A stretch of DNA of 64,000 nucleotides from contig OU612069.1 of the NCBI GenBank assembly GCA_914767715.1, positions 22,505,387 to 22,569,386 of the forward strand, read 5' to 3'. This DNA is from Membranipora membranacea. Its lineage: Eukaryota > Bryozoa > Gymnolaemata > Cheilostomatida > Membraniporidae. Position numbers and translations under genes: made by a program. Of the stretch, positions 1 through 9,201 are shown one piece after another (positions within the stretch are counted from its first letter, which is position 1; every line of letters begins with the position of its first letter). The notes under the pieces are model-generated. The model did no database searches. It was not told where the DNA came from and saw only the letters and a list, made by a program, of their open reading frames with translations.

Positions 1-66
1 ATATTACTCCACTGTATTGTAATAAAAAGGTAAACTTGATAGCAAACTATTTATAGATATACTCAC

Positions 67-612
67 CATTATTTATTACTATAATGTTGAGAGTACAGTT
101 GTCCCTGTAAACTACGTAATTTCCAACTGCATATTCAGATTTTATTTCAGGAGTTATCGCCACAAACAATGTTTCTTCCTCAGACATTACATAGAATGTC
201 ATATTACTGTCCTGACAAAGTGTAGTTGTTGGTGTGGTTGTAGTTGTCGGTTTGGTAGTTGTTGGTGTGGTTGTAGTTGTTGGTTCAGTAGTTGTTGATG
301 TGGTTGTAGTTGTCGGTTTCGTGGTTGTTGGTGTGGTTGTAGTTGTAAGTTTGGTAGTTGTTGGTTCGGTAGTTGTTGATGTGGTTGTAGTTGTCGGTTT
401 CGTAGTTGTTGGTGTGGTTGCAGTTGTCAGTTTGGTAGTCGTTGGTTTGGTTGTAGTTGTTGGTTTAGTAGTTGTTGATGTGGTTGTGGTTGTCGGTTTG
501 GTAGTTGTTGGTGTGGTTGTAGTTTTCTCTTTGGTAGTTGTTGGCGTGGTTGTAGTTATTGGTTGGGTGGCTGTTGAAGTTGTAGTTGTTGATGTGGTAG
601 TCAGTTTTGGAT
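67..612 (-). CDS. Mucin gene 2, Thr-rich repeat exon (partial gene)
   Basis: Read on the minus strand, this exon starts after an acceptor (CTTTGCAG at 620-613) and ends at a GTGAGTAT donor (66-59). Entry and exit are both phase 1. The first roughly 130 codons are nearly pure Thr with Pro, Lys, Ser and Glu, a PTS-type O-glycosylation domain. The last roughly 50 codons are ordinary extracellular sequence with two Cys and possible N-glycosylation sites (NMT, NCT). I do not recognise that last part as a known domain. The exon belongs to the gene whose signal peptide and EGF exons lie at 10.99 and 10.43 kb; the rest runs off the left edge. The opposite strand is also open here as a Val-rich frame, which is a shadow of the repeat. 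Confidence 0.75.
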
Positions 613-1134
613 CTGCAAAGTTAAAAGATAATTTTGTGAAGAGATATTTACATCCTTAGGTAATATAGAATGAGAATTGTGGCCATGGAAGGAAACTATA
701 GACTTTGTCTTAAGTGTCATAATTGTCAAGTCATAATCTTATTATTTCTTAGTTATTTCTTCATGTGAGTGAAGGGATGGCACTTTTATCCACGATCAAA
801 CAAGAGTATTATCTATAAAGTGATCTTCCATTCAGACATAGGCGCCATGTTAGAATGGGTGACTCTCTAACTACCAGTAAGTTCAACTTTGGATATTGAG
901 AAAAACACCTAATCATTTGTATACATATATATATATATATAGATTCAAATCTGTGCGTTTAAGTGTCATCTGTGTGTATTTGGCCCCAACTATGTGTCAC
1001 TCAAAAATAAGGAGTCATTTTATATGACCCACAAAAAATCATGTCTTAAATCCTCTTAAATAATCATGTTGGGCATCCTTAACCCAATAGTAATTAATGG
1101 TAGATAAAATAGCCTGACATGGAGGGACAACTCC
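613..1134. other. Intron 2 of mucin gene 2, left part
   Basis: Non-coding sequence between the mucin exon and the SINE. It has a short TA microsatellite near 923-941 and no coding signal on either strand. Confidence 0.6.
1121..1134. repeat. Left 14-bp target-site duplication of the U2-like SINE
   Basis: GGAGGGACAACTCC here is repeated exactly at 8453-8466. The two copies flank the SINE halves and the Gypsy element inside them. Confidence 0.85.
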
Positions 1135-1223
1135 CTGTTTATGACAAAACATAGGGTGGGCTGCCCCTAAAGAGGGACGCAAGTTGCCCAGAGTCCTCGT
1201 ACTGAGAGTGTGATACATCCTAG
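1135..1223 (-). mobile_element. SINE with U2 snRNA-like head, 3' half
   Basis: Tail half of a SINE of about 225 bp on the minus strand, ending GTTTTGTCATAAACAG against the 14-bp duplication. The Gypsy element sits at CTAG (1220-1223). The remaining half is at 8317-8452. The same tail is recognisable at 12.7 kb and 30.2 kb. Confidence 0.75.
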
Positions 1224-1914
1224 TGTGGTATCGAGCAAATAAACAGTGGTTATCCCCCTTGACATTAAACAAAGTATACTAACTGGCTCAGACATTTATC
1301 TTAGTACTCACTCTTGTTTTGTATTTGTATTGTCTATTATTTCTTACCTTGTCAATATGTATATATATTCTGTTTTATTCCAGTAATGCTTAGAGTGACA
1401 ATCAACACTTGTCATTGTGTAACAAACCTTTACATTAGTGTTAATATAATTTTATGGAAGAGCAAGGTTTTGTTTTGCCAGTTTTGCAGTTAAGCAAATA
1501 AAAACAATCAAAATAAATTTTCAGAATACTTATTTCTGTGTAATGTTTATTTAATATCGATCTAAGGAGGATTTCTGGGATATCGGAGTTTGTTGATAGT
1601 TTTGCATCAAGGCTATAAACGGATATAATCTCGGAAACTAAATATCGATCTAAGGAGGATTTCTGGAATATCAGAGTTTGTTGATAGTTTTTGCATCGAG
1701 GCTGTACCAAAGTCAATACCCAATCGAGTTATATGTTCATATAATCTCAAACAAGTAGTTATATTAATATTTGTGCACTATAAGTTTTTATAGTTGCTCG
1801 TAAATATCTTAGTTCTAAAATATTAGCCACAATTACAAGACAGTAATAAACACCTGCTATAAGTTTCTATAGCCAGGTAAAGCAAGTCATACACAAAATA
1901 GGAAGGATATAACA
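1224..1914 (+). repeat. 5' LTR of the Gypsy element
   Basis: Matches 7622-8312 along its whole length. It contains an internal imperfect direct repeat of about 85-bp period, around the motif ATCGATCTAAGGAGGATTTC at roughly 1557 and 1643. Promoter and polyadenylation signals were not resolved. Confidence 0.95.
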
Positions 1915-1915
1915 T

Positions 1916-1933
1916 TGGTGGCAGCAGTGGGAT
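1916..1933 (+). other. Primer-binding site, tRNA-Leu type
   Basis: TGGTGGCAGCAGTGGGAT begins two bases after the LTR end. From memory it matches the tRNA-Leu-type site (TGGTGTCAGGAGTGGGAT) at 16 of 18 positions. The tRNA assignment is inference. Confidence 0.65.
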
Positions 1934-1969
1934 ATGTAACGTTCTACTTCCAGGACAACCCACTACAGA

Positions 1970-2842
1970 ATGGATCAAGCTGATGAACATGAGGTACAGG
2001 CCCTCCAGGATGCGGGCGGGGACCAAGAACCAGAAGTACCGGCTGTTCAGGCACAGGCACCGCCTGTCCAGCCACCCCCTGCCCAAGCACCACCTGTTCA
2101 GGCGGCTGCGCCTGATGCACAAGGATTTCTACAAAACCTTAATGAGCTGATAAGAGCCACTGTCGCTCAGGCTCAGGCTGGACACCATATACCTGCTGTG
2201 AAACTGAAAGTCCCAACGTTCAACGGAAAAGGTGATGTGGAGCTCTTTCTTACACAGATACAAGAGATTGCTTTGTCCCAGGAGTGGGACGAAGAGACCA
2301 TTGTTCTGAAAGCAAGAGAAGGCCTATCAGGGCCAGCACAAGAATGTGGTAGATCGGGGACTTGGCAAGGGATTGTGGATACCCTACGGTTACACTATGG
2401 ACTCACAGCCACAGAGGCAGAGGCTAAGTTAGCTTCATATAGGAGAACACAGGGAGTTTCCTTGGCCGAATTTAGCACTGAAATAAAGAAACTAGTGAAC
2501 GTAGCCTATGCCGATGCAGAGGAGCCTGTGAGACGGCGGCTGACTATGGAGAGGTTTAAACTTGGAGTGAACCATCCCGGTGTGCAGGGACACTTGTTGG
2601 CTAGGCAACCAGAAACACTGGAGGATATGGTTCGGGCAGGTAATGAGTTCTTGCTAGTCACCAAGAGCTCCATAGCCCAAGGACAACCAAGAGTGCGTGA
2701 GGTTGACGATACTAAAGAAGAACAGGTTCGACAGGTGACAACGGATGGAGCAGACATTCACACCATTACCAAGGCGGTGGAGGCCCTTACTAAGGAATTG
2801 TCAGAACTGAGGAATAAATTGGACAAGTCAGATAGAGGCTGA
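1970..2842 (+). CDS. gag: Gypsy Gag polyprotein
   Basis: 290 residues. The N-terminal 50 residues are rich in Gln, Ala and Pro. From about residue 78 (VPTFNGKGDVELFL) comes the helical retrotransposon Gag domain: VELFL, a Trp in QEWDEE, and a C-terminal FKLGV/LARQP region. No CCHC zinc knuckle is visible, so nucleic-acid binding would have to come from the basic region after the stop codon. The start is the first ATG after the primer-binding site. The frame ends in a single TGA at 2840, and the protease frame continues in the same phase immediately afterwards. Confidence 0.85.
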   Translation: MDQADEHEVQALQDAGGDQEPEVPAVQAQAPPVQPPPAQAPPVQAAAPDAQGFLQNLNELIRATVAQAQAGHHIPAVKLKVPTFNGKGDVELFLTQIQEIALSQEWDEETIVLKAREGLSGPAQECGRSGTWQGIVDTLRLHYGLTATEAEAKLASYRRTQGVSLAEFSTEIKKLVNVAYADAEEPVRRRLTMERFKLGVNHPGVQGHLLARQPETLEDMVRAGNEFLLVTKSSIAQGQPRVREVDDTKEEQVRQVTTDGADIHTITKAVEALTKELSELRNKLDKSDRG

Positions 2843-2851
2843 GATAGAGGA

Positions 2852-4039
2852 ATGTCCTACCAACCCCTGGCCGGCGGGAAACGAAGAGAGTCCACGACAG
2901 TAAGGGAAGGTCACAGTCGTGGACCAACAAGACCTCCGGAAACCGCTAGGTGGTTGGCCCAAAAGCATGCGTTGCCCATGCGTGCGCCACCTCGGCCCAA
3001 AGAGGTTTGCCTTCAAAATAGATTTACTGTTTTACGTGAGGACACAACAGTATCGGATGAAGAACCGTTCCCGCAGCAGGAACAAAGAAACAAGGAATCT
3101 CCTACTAAACGACGGTCTAGAAAAAGGACTATATGCCAGTCAAAGCCCCCGACCAGTACTGAAGAGGGCCCGGCCGTCGAAGGAGTAGAGGTCACGAAAG
3201 ATATTCCAAATCCCATCCCTAAAGATGGGCCCCACAGAGACATGATTGGAGTAGCACGGCCCCTATCTATAGGAAAGCTCACTGTGGATGATGAGCCAGT
3301 CTTTCGCCCACACCATGAGAGTTATTTCATTGGAGAGAAGATAGCCAAACAACAGGTTAAGTTCCTGGTTGACACTGGATGCACCACTAACTTGTTGTCA
3401 AAAGTTGTTTTCGATAGACTGCCCGTTTCTGTTAGAGGGAAGCTACAACAGACAGAAGAGGATTATGGGTTAACAGCAGATGGTAGCCCATTGAGATTTT
3501 ATGGGGAGCTGTGGCTAGAGTGTAGGATGCCCCACTTGGTGTGGAGCGAGACCTTTGTGGTCTGCAAGCTCAAAGATGATGCTATCTTGGGAATGCCTTT
3601 CTTAGTCCAGCAGCAATGTAAGTTATCCTTTGCTGATGCTCATCTGGAGCTCGCAAGTGGTGATATTGTCCCATGCCTGGACAACACAGGAGTATCAATG
3701 AGCTGCAAAGTGGTAGCGGCATCCTGGGTACAGATCCCTGCTTATGCAGAGCAACTCATCCCTGCCTTCCTACCGAGGACACAACCCCACACTGGCTACA
3801 CAGGACTAGTGGAGAGCTCGCGTGAAGGCCCCCCGGTTGCATGCAGTGTGAACATTCCTGATGAAGGAGGAAGGATCTGGCTGAGGTGTCTGAACCCCTC
3901 TGGTACCAAACTTTTGGTACAACCTGGACAAGAGATTGGAAAGTTCACCAGGGTAGATCGCAACCAAGTGGTGGGAGCCTGGATAACTGAGGAAGGTGAT
4001 GGGGCACTGGGCTGTTCAGCGGTAGAGAGAGGTCGCTGA
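2852..4039 (+). CDS. pro: Gypsy aspartic protease region
   Basis: 395 residues in the same frame as gag, separated by one TGA. The first roughly 130 residues are basic and Pro/Ser-rich. The retropepsin domain follows, with active-site FLVDTGCTTN (DTG at about 174-176) and the later hydrophobic AILGMPFL segment at about 245-250. The C-terminal 100 residues are a linker towards reverse transcriptase. It could be made by readthrough of the TGA at 2840, or the TGA may be a mutation. The RT frame is -1 relative to this one. Confidence 0.85.
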   Translation: MSYQPLAGGKRRESTTVREGHSRGPTRPPETARWLAQKHALPMRAPPRPKEVCLQNRFTVLREDTTVSDEEPFPQQEQRNKESPTKRRSRKRTICQSKPPTSTEEGPAVEGVEVTKDIPNPIPKDGPHRDMIGVARPLSIGKLTVDDEPVFRPHHESYFIGEKIAKQQVKFLVDTGCTTNLLSKVVFDRLPVSVRGKLQQTEEDYGLTADGSPLRFYGELWLECRMPHLVWSETFVVCKLKDDAILGMPFLVQQQCKLSFADAHLELASGDIVPCLDNTGVSMSCKVVAASWVQIPAYAEQLIPAFLPRTQPHTGYTGLVESSREGPPVACSVNIPDEGGRIWLRCLNPSGTKLLVQPGQEIGKFTRVDRNQVVGAWITEEGDGALGCSAVERGR

Positions 4040-4071
4040 ATCACAAATTCCCCTGTCATCTGCAACAACTT

Positions 4072-5706
4072 TTGGAGGAAACCAGGACCGCTTGCCCCTC
4101 TGAAGAGCAGCAAGCTCGGATAAAATGTTTACTCAAGCAGTACAGTGAAGTGTTTAGTTCAGGGGATGATGACCAGGGACACACAACAATGGTAGAGCAT
4201 GATATTCCTCTGATGCCTGGAGCTAGGCCCGTCCGGCAACCCGCCAGACGGTTGGGCCCAGAAAAAGAAAAAGAGGTCGAAGCACAAATAGAAGACCTAC
4301 TAAAGAAAGGTGTAATAGAACCCGGAACAGGAGCCTTGAGTTCACCAGTGGTTCTAGTAAAAAAGAAAGACAACTCTTGGCGCTTTTGCGTCGACTACCG
4401 ACGATTAAATGCCGTAACTCAACAAGATGCGTATCCACTTCCTCGGATCGATGAGAGCTTAGAAGCTTTATCTGGAAGTAAATACTTCAGTACGTTAGAC
4501 TTGCTATCAGGATATTGGCAGGTACCCCTGAGTAAGGATGCACAGGATAAAGCTGCTTTCATAACGAGAGGAGGCTTATGGAAATGGAAGGTTTTACCGT
4601 TCGGTCTGACATCAGCTCCAGCCACCTTTCAAAGGTTGATGGAATCTATCTTCCGAGGTTTGCATTGGAAGACTCTGCTACTCTACCTAGATGATGTCAT
4701 TGTCATGGGCGAAGACTTTGCCACCAATCTGGAGAGATTGGAGGAGGTATTCTCAAGGCTGAAATCCGCGGGGCTGAAGCTAAAACCATCAAAATGCTCG
4801 TTGTTCCAACATCAAGTGGAGTATTTGGGTCATGTTGTCAGTGCAGAGGGCATCGCCACTGACCCTAAGAAGATCGAAGCCATAGAGAGTTGGCCGGAAC
4901 CAACCCGGGTAGTGGACTTACAGTCATTTCTAGGCCTGGTGGGATACTATCGACAGTACATTGAGGGGTTTGCAACAATTGCACACCCGTTACATCATCT
5001 GACAGGAAAAAGGGTCCCATGGAACTGGACCCAAGAGGCTAGGGATAGCTTCAGTGAGTTAAAACAGAGGATGATCTCTGCCCCTATACTCGGGTACCCA
5101 GACCCGCAACTGAAGTACACGGTGGATACTGACGCAAGCAATTACGGCGTTGGCTCCGTGTTGTCACATGAACAGGACGATAGAGAAAAGGTGATTGCTT
5201 ATTATAGCAAAACATTATCCAATGCGGAGAAGAACTACTTTGTAACTCGCAGAGAGCTGCTAGCAGTGGTGCGAGCTGTCAAGCATTTTAGGCCCTACCT
5301 GTATGGTCAGCGTTTCAAGGTGCGAACCGACCATGCTTCACTGATTTGGTTATGTCGACGTGTGGAACCGACAAGCCAAGTAGCTCGATGGCTCGAACTA
5401 TTGTCGGAATTCAACTATACGATTGAATACAGGCCAGGAAAGAGGCACGGTAATGCTGATGGCATGAGTCGCTTACCATGCAGTGAGTGTAAACAGTGTG
5501 CTCGCATCCAAAGCAGTGGATCAGGACCTACTCAACAGGAGGTTTTGGATGAATGGGAGGCATCAGGCTTCGCATCAGTACATGTCGGCCAAGGAGAGGT
5601 GGGCCCACTAACTAATGGGGTGGAGGGCCACCAAGAGGAGAGGGTTGCTGCCCTACAGACGGACAATGACATAGCCACACTACAAAGACAGTCCCCGGGG
5701 CTGTAG
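4072..5706 (+). CDS. pol: Gypsy reverse transcriptase / RNase H
   Basis: The first codon given (TTG at 4072) is not a real start. The frame is open back to about 3999 and is -1 to the protease frame, so it is probably reached by frameshifting or is offset by mutation. Counting from 4072, RT motifs run from VIEPGTGALSSPVVLVKKKD (81-100) through FSTLDLLSGYWQ and LPFGLTSAPATFQ to the catalytic YLDD at 205-208. RNase H follows, with DTDAS at 352-356, E395 in RRELLAVV, D420 in RTDH, and NADGMSR. All key acidic residues are present. The frame stops at TAG 5704-5706, just after a CCCGGGG heptamer. Confidence 0.93.
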   Translation: MEETRTACPSEEQQARIKCLLKQYSEVFSSGDDDQGHTTMVEHDIPLMPGARPVRQPARRLGPEKEKEVEAQIEDLLKKGVIEPGTGALSSPVVLVKKKDNSWRFCVDYRRLNAVTQQDAYPLPRIDESLEALSGSKYFSTLDLLSGYWQVPLSKDAQDKAAFITRGGLWKWKVLPFGLTSAPATFQRLMESIFRGLHWKTLLLYLDDVIVMGEDFATNLERLEEVFSRLKSAGLKLKPSKCSLFQHQVEYLGHVVSAEGIATDPKKIEAIESWPEPTRVVDLQSFLGLVGYYRQYIEGFATIAHPLHHLTGKRVPWNWTQEARDSFSELKQRMISAPILGYPDPQLKYTVDTDASNYGVGSVLSHEQDDREKVIAYYSKTLSNAEKNYFVTRRELLAVVRAVKHFRPYLYGQRFKVRTDHASLIWLCRRVEPTSQVARWLELLSEFNYTIEYRPGKRHGNADGMSRLPCSECKQCARIQSSGSGPTQQEVLDEWEASGFASVHVGQGEVGPLTNGVEGHQEERVAALQTDNDIATLQRQSPGL

Positions 5707-5783
5707 GTCAAATTTATCGTGCCATAGAATCTGGACAACAGATTTCCCAGGCCGAGCTGGGTGAAGGGGATCAGGAACTGTGT

Positions 5784-7595
5784 ATGTTGGTTAGACTGTG
5801 GCCAACTTTGTTCCTGGATGAGCAAGGGATCTTACGTACCACGGTGACTAAACCAGGTCGGAGTGTACATCCTGCCATTTGCCCACCTTTGATGAGAACA
5901 GAGGTTATCTGGCGTTGTCACCAGATGGCTCACAGCGGAGCCAGTCGCACTACAGAACGGCTGCGTTTGAGCTGGTACTGGTATGGAATGGTGAGCATGG
6001 TGAGACGTACTTTGTCAACATGTGAGGTGTGCCAAGCGGCTAAGCATGGTAAAGCACCGAGTACAACAGGTACCCGCCATTTGTACAGCGGTCGGCCATG
6101 GCAGTGGGTTGCTATTGATCTAGTCGGGCCAATGCCACTAACACCGAGGGGTAATCGGTGGATCTTGGTCTTGAGTGACCACTTCACCCGTTGGGCTGAA
6201 GCCTTACCTATACCCGATGCCACAACACCCTCTGTCGCTTCAGCTCTACATACAGAGATATTCTCACGGTTTGGAATACCGGAGCAACTTCACAGCGACC
6301 AGGGGACTCAATTTGAGTCGGACTTGATGACAGAGTTGTGCTCGATATGGGGGTTGAACAAAACACACACGACGCCATACCGGCCCCAAGGTAATGGAGT
6401 GGTTGAACGCAATAACAGGACTATTGGTGACTCGTTGCGAGCCTTACTCCTAGGTGGCCAACAAACAGACTGGGATCTCTTGTTACCAGAGATAATGGCA
6501 GTGTTTAGAGCAACACCCCATACTGCTACTAAGGAAACGCCAAACTACATGTTCATGGGGAGGGAGAATCGGCTCCCAGATCTACTGGCCTATGGACAAA
6601 CAGACACAAACACGAGATCACGTTCACAGTATGCAATAGAACTTGGAGAACGTATGATTGCTGTCCACGAGGAGCTACGCCTCAGCCAAAAGGCAGTGAG
6701 AATGAGGGACACCGATGAGCCACCGCTATATGCTGTAGGTGACCTTGTATGGATGGTAAACCACCAAAGGAGGCGTGGAGAGATGGGAAAACTCAAAGAG
6801 AAGTATGTTGGGCCCTATACTATTAAAGAAGTTCGCCCCAACCACACCTACATCATAGCACAGGGAGAGCGAATGTCCGTACAAAGCGAAGCGAGGCTAA
6901 AGCCTTTTGTAGAATGTCCAAGTCTTGGGGGCAGGGCACCAGCTTCCAGTGAACCTTACCTCCAGCGACCACGGAGGAGGGCTGGACAGAAGCCTAGACA
7001 AGTGGACGAAGAAATACCTGTGGAACCACAGTCAGTCGAGGAGACAGGAGAGGTGATAGTCTACGAGGTCCCATCAGATGAGGAAGACACTGTGACTACC
7101 GATGTTAAACAGGAGCCTCAGGAATGGACAACAGAAGAGAGCACTTCAGAATGGAAAGAGCCGACAAGCACTGGTCGTATCCACCGTAGACCAACATACC
7201 TACAGGAATATGACTGTTCGACTATTGACACTAGGAACAAAGAAGGCCGCCGTACGGTTATTGCAACCGTACAGTCCAAACCAGTCGGAGTAGTACAACC
7301 GAGTCCTGTGAGACCAGGCCCACCACTAGGACCAGGACCGATAAAGATGACACCGCTGGAGCAGCTTGTGCCATCACCAGAACAGGACTCGAGTGTTCTC
7401 ATCCATGAGATCAAACAATCACTGGAATCTGTACACCAAGAAATCGCGTTGGCCGATTTGATTCATGATGAGATTGAGACAGCGATGGGGAAGATTGCAG
7501 ACTATATGGCTGAAGAGCGAAAGGTGAGACGGCGAGTCGCGGGGCAGGTTAGAGAAATACAGAAGAAGGTGCAGCAGTTTGACAATAAACAATAG
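5784..7595 (+). CDS. int: Gypsy integrase
   Basis: 603 residues from the ATG at 5784. The frame is open further upstream to overlap the end of RT at about 5691, in the -1 phase. It has an HHCC zinc domain (H46, H50, C80, C83) and a DDE core with D112, D172 and E208, the classic spacing of 35 residues between the second D and E. A GPY/F-like segment follows (KYVGPYTI). The last roughly 200 residues are acidic and Pro-rich and end in a charged helical stretch. That tail is longer than the catalytic integrase needs, and I see no chromodomain in it. It stops 26 bp before the 3' LTR. Confidence 0.92.
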   Translation: MLVRLWPTLFLDEQGILRTTVTKPGRSVHPAICPPLMRTEVIWRCHQMAHSGASRTTERLRLSWYWYGMVSMVRRTLSTCEVCQAAKHGKAPSTTGTRHLYSGRPWQWVAIDLVGPMPLTPRGNRWILVLSDHFTRWAEALPIPDATTPSVASALHTEIFSRFGIPEQLHSDQGTQFESDLMTELCSIWGLNKTHTTPYRPQGNGVVERNNRTIGDSLRALLLGGQQTDWDLLLPEIMAVFRATPHTATKETPNYMFMGRENRLPDLLAYGQTDTNTRSRSQYAIELGERMIAVHEELRLSQKAVRMRDTDEPPLYAVGDLVWMVNHQRRRGEMGKLKEKYVGPYTIKEVRPNHTYIIAQGERMSVQSEARLKPFVECPSLGGRAPASSEPYLQRPRRRAGQKPRQVDEEIPVEPQSVEETGEVIVYEVPSDEEDTVTTDVKQEPQEWTTEESTSEWKEPTSTGRIHRRPTYLQEYDCSTIDTRNKEGRRTVIATVQSKPVGVVQPSPVRPGPPLGPGPIKMTPLEQLVPSPEQDSSVLIHEIKQSLESVHQEIALADLIHDEIETAMGKIADYMAEERKVRRRVAGQVREIQKKVQQFDNKQ

Positions 7596-7605
7596 ACGGT
7601 AGTTT

Positions 7606-7621
7606 ATTGTGAAGGGGGCTG
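7606..7621 (+). other. Polypurine tract region before the 3' LTR
   Basis: A purine-rich run, GAAGGGGGCTG, directly precedes the TGTGG start of the 3' LTR. This is where plus-strand priming is expected. Confidence 0.65.
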
Positions 7622-8312
7622 TGTGGTATCGAGCAAATAAACAGTGGTTATCCCCCTTGACATTAAACAAAGTATACTAACTGGCTCAGACATTTATCTT
7701 AGTACTCACTCTTGTTTTGTATTTGTATTGTCTATTATTTCTTACCTTGTCAATATGTATATATATTCTGTTTTATTCCAGTAATGCTTAGAGTGACAAT
7801 CAACACTTGTCATTGTGTAACAAACCTTTACATTAGTGTTAATATAATTTTATGGAAGAGCAAGGTTTTGTTTTGCCAGTTTTGCAGTTAAGCAAATAAA
7901 AACAATCAAAATAAATATTCAGAATACTTATTTCTGTGTAATTTTTATTTAATATCGATCTAAGGAGGATTTCTGGGATATCGGAGTTTGTTGATAGTTT
8001 TGCATCAAGGCTAAAAACGGATATAATCTCGGAAACTAAATATCGATCTAAGGAGGATTTCTGGAATATCAGAGTTTGTTGATAGTTTTTGCATCGAGGC
8101 TGTACCAAAGTCAATACCCAATCGAGTTATATGTTCATATAATCTCAAACAAGTAGTTATATTAATATTTGTGCACTATAAGTTTTTATAGTTGCTCGTA
8201 AATATTTTAGTTCTAAAATATTAGCCATAATTACAAGACAGTAATAAACACCTGCTATAAGTTTCTATAGCCAGGTAAAGCAAGTCATACACAAAATAGG
8301 AAGGATATAACA
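7622..8312 (+). repeat. 3' LTR of the Gypsy element
   Basis: 691 bp, aligned base for base with the 5' LTR except about five substitutions. Followed by the CTAG target duplication at 8313-8316. Confidence 0.95.
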
Positions 8313-8452
8313 CTAGTAAACTAGAATGCATCCTAGAGGTGAGGGCATGGTGGACCTCCTAATCGTAAGTGTGCAGCAAGCTGCCAGAAACTGAAGCAGG
8401 CACTAATCAGCCATTGGCCATAATACTTTGATCTTAGCCAATAGGCCGAGAA
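8313..8452 (-). mobile_element. SINE with U2 snRNA-like head, 5' half
   Basis: Read on the minus strand from 8452, the element begins TTCTCGGCCTATTGGCTAAG and continues ATCAAAGTATT. This closely matches the start of U2 snRNA from about nucleotide 6. The body then continues through GGCAGCTTGCTGCAC to the Gypsy insertion point. The 14-bp target duplication directly follows at 8453-8466, so the 5' end of the SINE is defined to the base. The rest is at 1135-1223. Confidence 0.75.
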
Positions 8453-8466
8453 GGAGGGACAACTCC
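8453..8466. repeat. Right 14-bp target-site duplication of the SINE
   Basis: An exact copy of 1121-1134. Confidence 0.85.
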
Positions 8467-8499
8467 AATGCGAAGACTGCCCTACACACTGATAGCCAC

Positions 8500-8521
8500 T
8501 ATATATATATATATATATATG
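8500..8521. repeat. TA microsatellite
   Basis: A run of about eleven TA dinucleotides. Confidence 0.9.
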
Positions 8522-8708
8522 AATAACTCATTGTACAGGGATTTTATGGGTACAATAGTGGGATATATATTATATGACACTTTATTGCACAAAATGTGTG
8601 TATATATACCCTATAGGAGTTTAGTTTTTGTGGCATTTAGGATTCGCTTTTTGCGTTGTTGCCTAGGTTGCGAAATTTAGTGTATCTTTAATTAAACTCA
8701 CTCACCAC

Positions 8709-9168
8709 TGGCAAGCACGCAAGCTGGCAAGCACGCAAGCTGGCAAGCACGCAAGCTGGCAAGCACGCAAGCTGGCAAGCACGCAAGCTGGCAAGCACGC
8801 AAGCTGGCAAGCACGCAAGCTGGCAAGCACGCAAGCTGGCAAGCACGCAAGCTGGCAAGCACGCAAGCTGGCAAGCACGCAAGCTGGCAAGCACGCAAGC
8901 TGGCAAGCACGCAAGCTGGCAAGCACGCAAGCTGGCAAGCACGCAAGCTGGCAAGCACGCAAGCTGGCAAGCACGCAAGCTGGCAAGCACGCAAGCTGGC
9001 AAGCACGCAAGCTGGCAAGCACGCAAGCTGGCAAGCACGCAAGCTGGCAAGCACGCAAGCTGGCAAGCACGCTAGCTGGCAAGCACGCTAGCTGGCAAGC
9101 ACGCTAGCTGGCAAGCACGCAAGCTGGCAAGCACGCAAGCTGGCAAGCACGCAAGCTGGCAAGCACGC
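8709..9168. repeat. 16-bp minisatellite, about 29 copies
   Basis: The unit TGGCAAGCACGCAAGC repeats without a gap. A block of three variant units carries GCTAGC instead of GCAAGC near 9071-9113. Because 16 is not a multiple of 3 and the unit lacks stops on the minus strand, all three minus frames are open as Ala/Cys/Leu-rich repeats. There is no reason to think it is translated. It lies in intron 2 of mucin gene 2. A 16-bp direct duplication, ATCTGGAGCCTAACTA, follows at 9170-9201. Confidence 0.95.
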
Positions 9169-9201
9169 GATCTGGAGCCTAACTAATCTGGAGCCTAACT
9201 A

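Larger units (their letters stand above)
1224..8312 (+). mobile_element. Gypsy-type (Metaviridae-like) LTR retrotransposon
   Basis: A full-length element of 7,089 bp. It has two 691-bp LTRs that start TGTGG and end ATAACA, and a CTAG target duplication at 1220-1223 and 8313-8316. It also has an 18-nt primer-binding site, a polypurine tract, and gag, protease, RT/RNase H and integrase in the Gypsy order. The LTRs differ at about five positions by eye (about 0.7%), so the insertion is young but not brand new. It lies antisense within intron 2 of mucin gene 2 and interrupts an older SINE. No env-like frame is visible between integrase and the 3' LTR. Confidence 0.95.

Noticed and set aside
234-659. 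141-codon Val/Gly-rich plus-strand frame
   Set aside because: Antisense of the Thr-rich exon of mucin gene 2.
8400-8452. A genuine U2 snRNA gene
   Set aside because: Only the first 30 or so nucleotides resemble U2. The Sm site and later stems are absent and the sequence continues into the SINE body.
8688-9082. Three overlapping minus-strand frames of Ala/Cys/Leu repeats
   Set aside because: Produced by the 16-bp minisatellite in all three phases; no gene signals.
8709-9168. CRISPR-like array
   Set aside because: Units are contiguous with no spacers, and the genome is eukaryotic.
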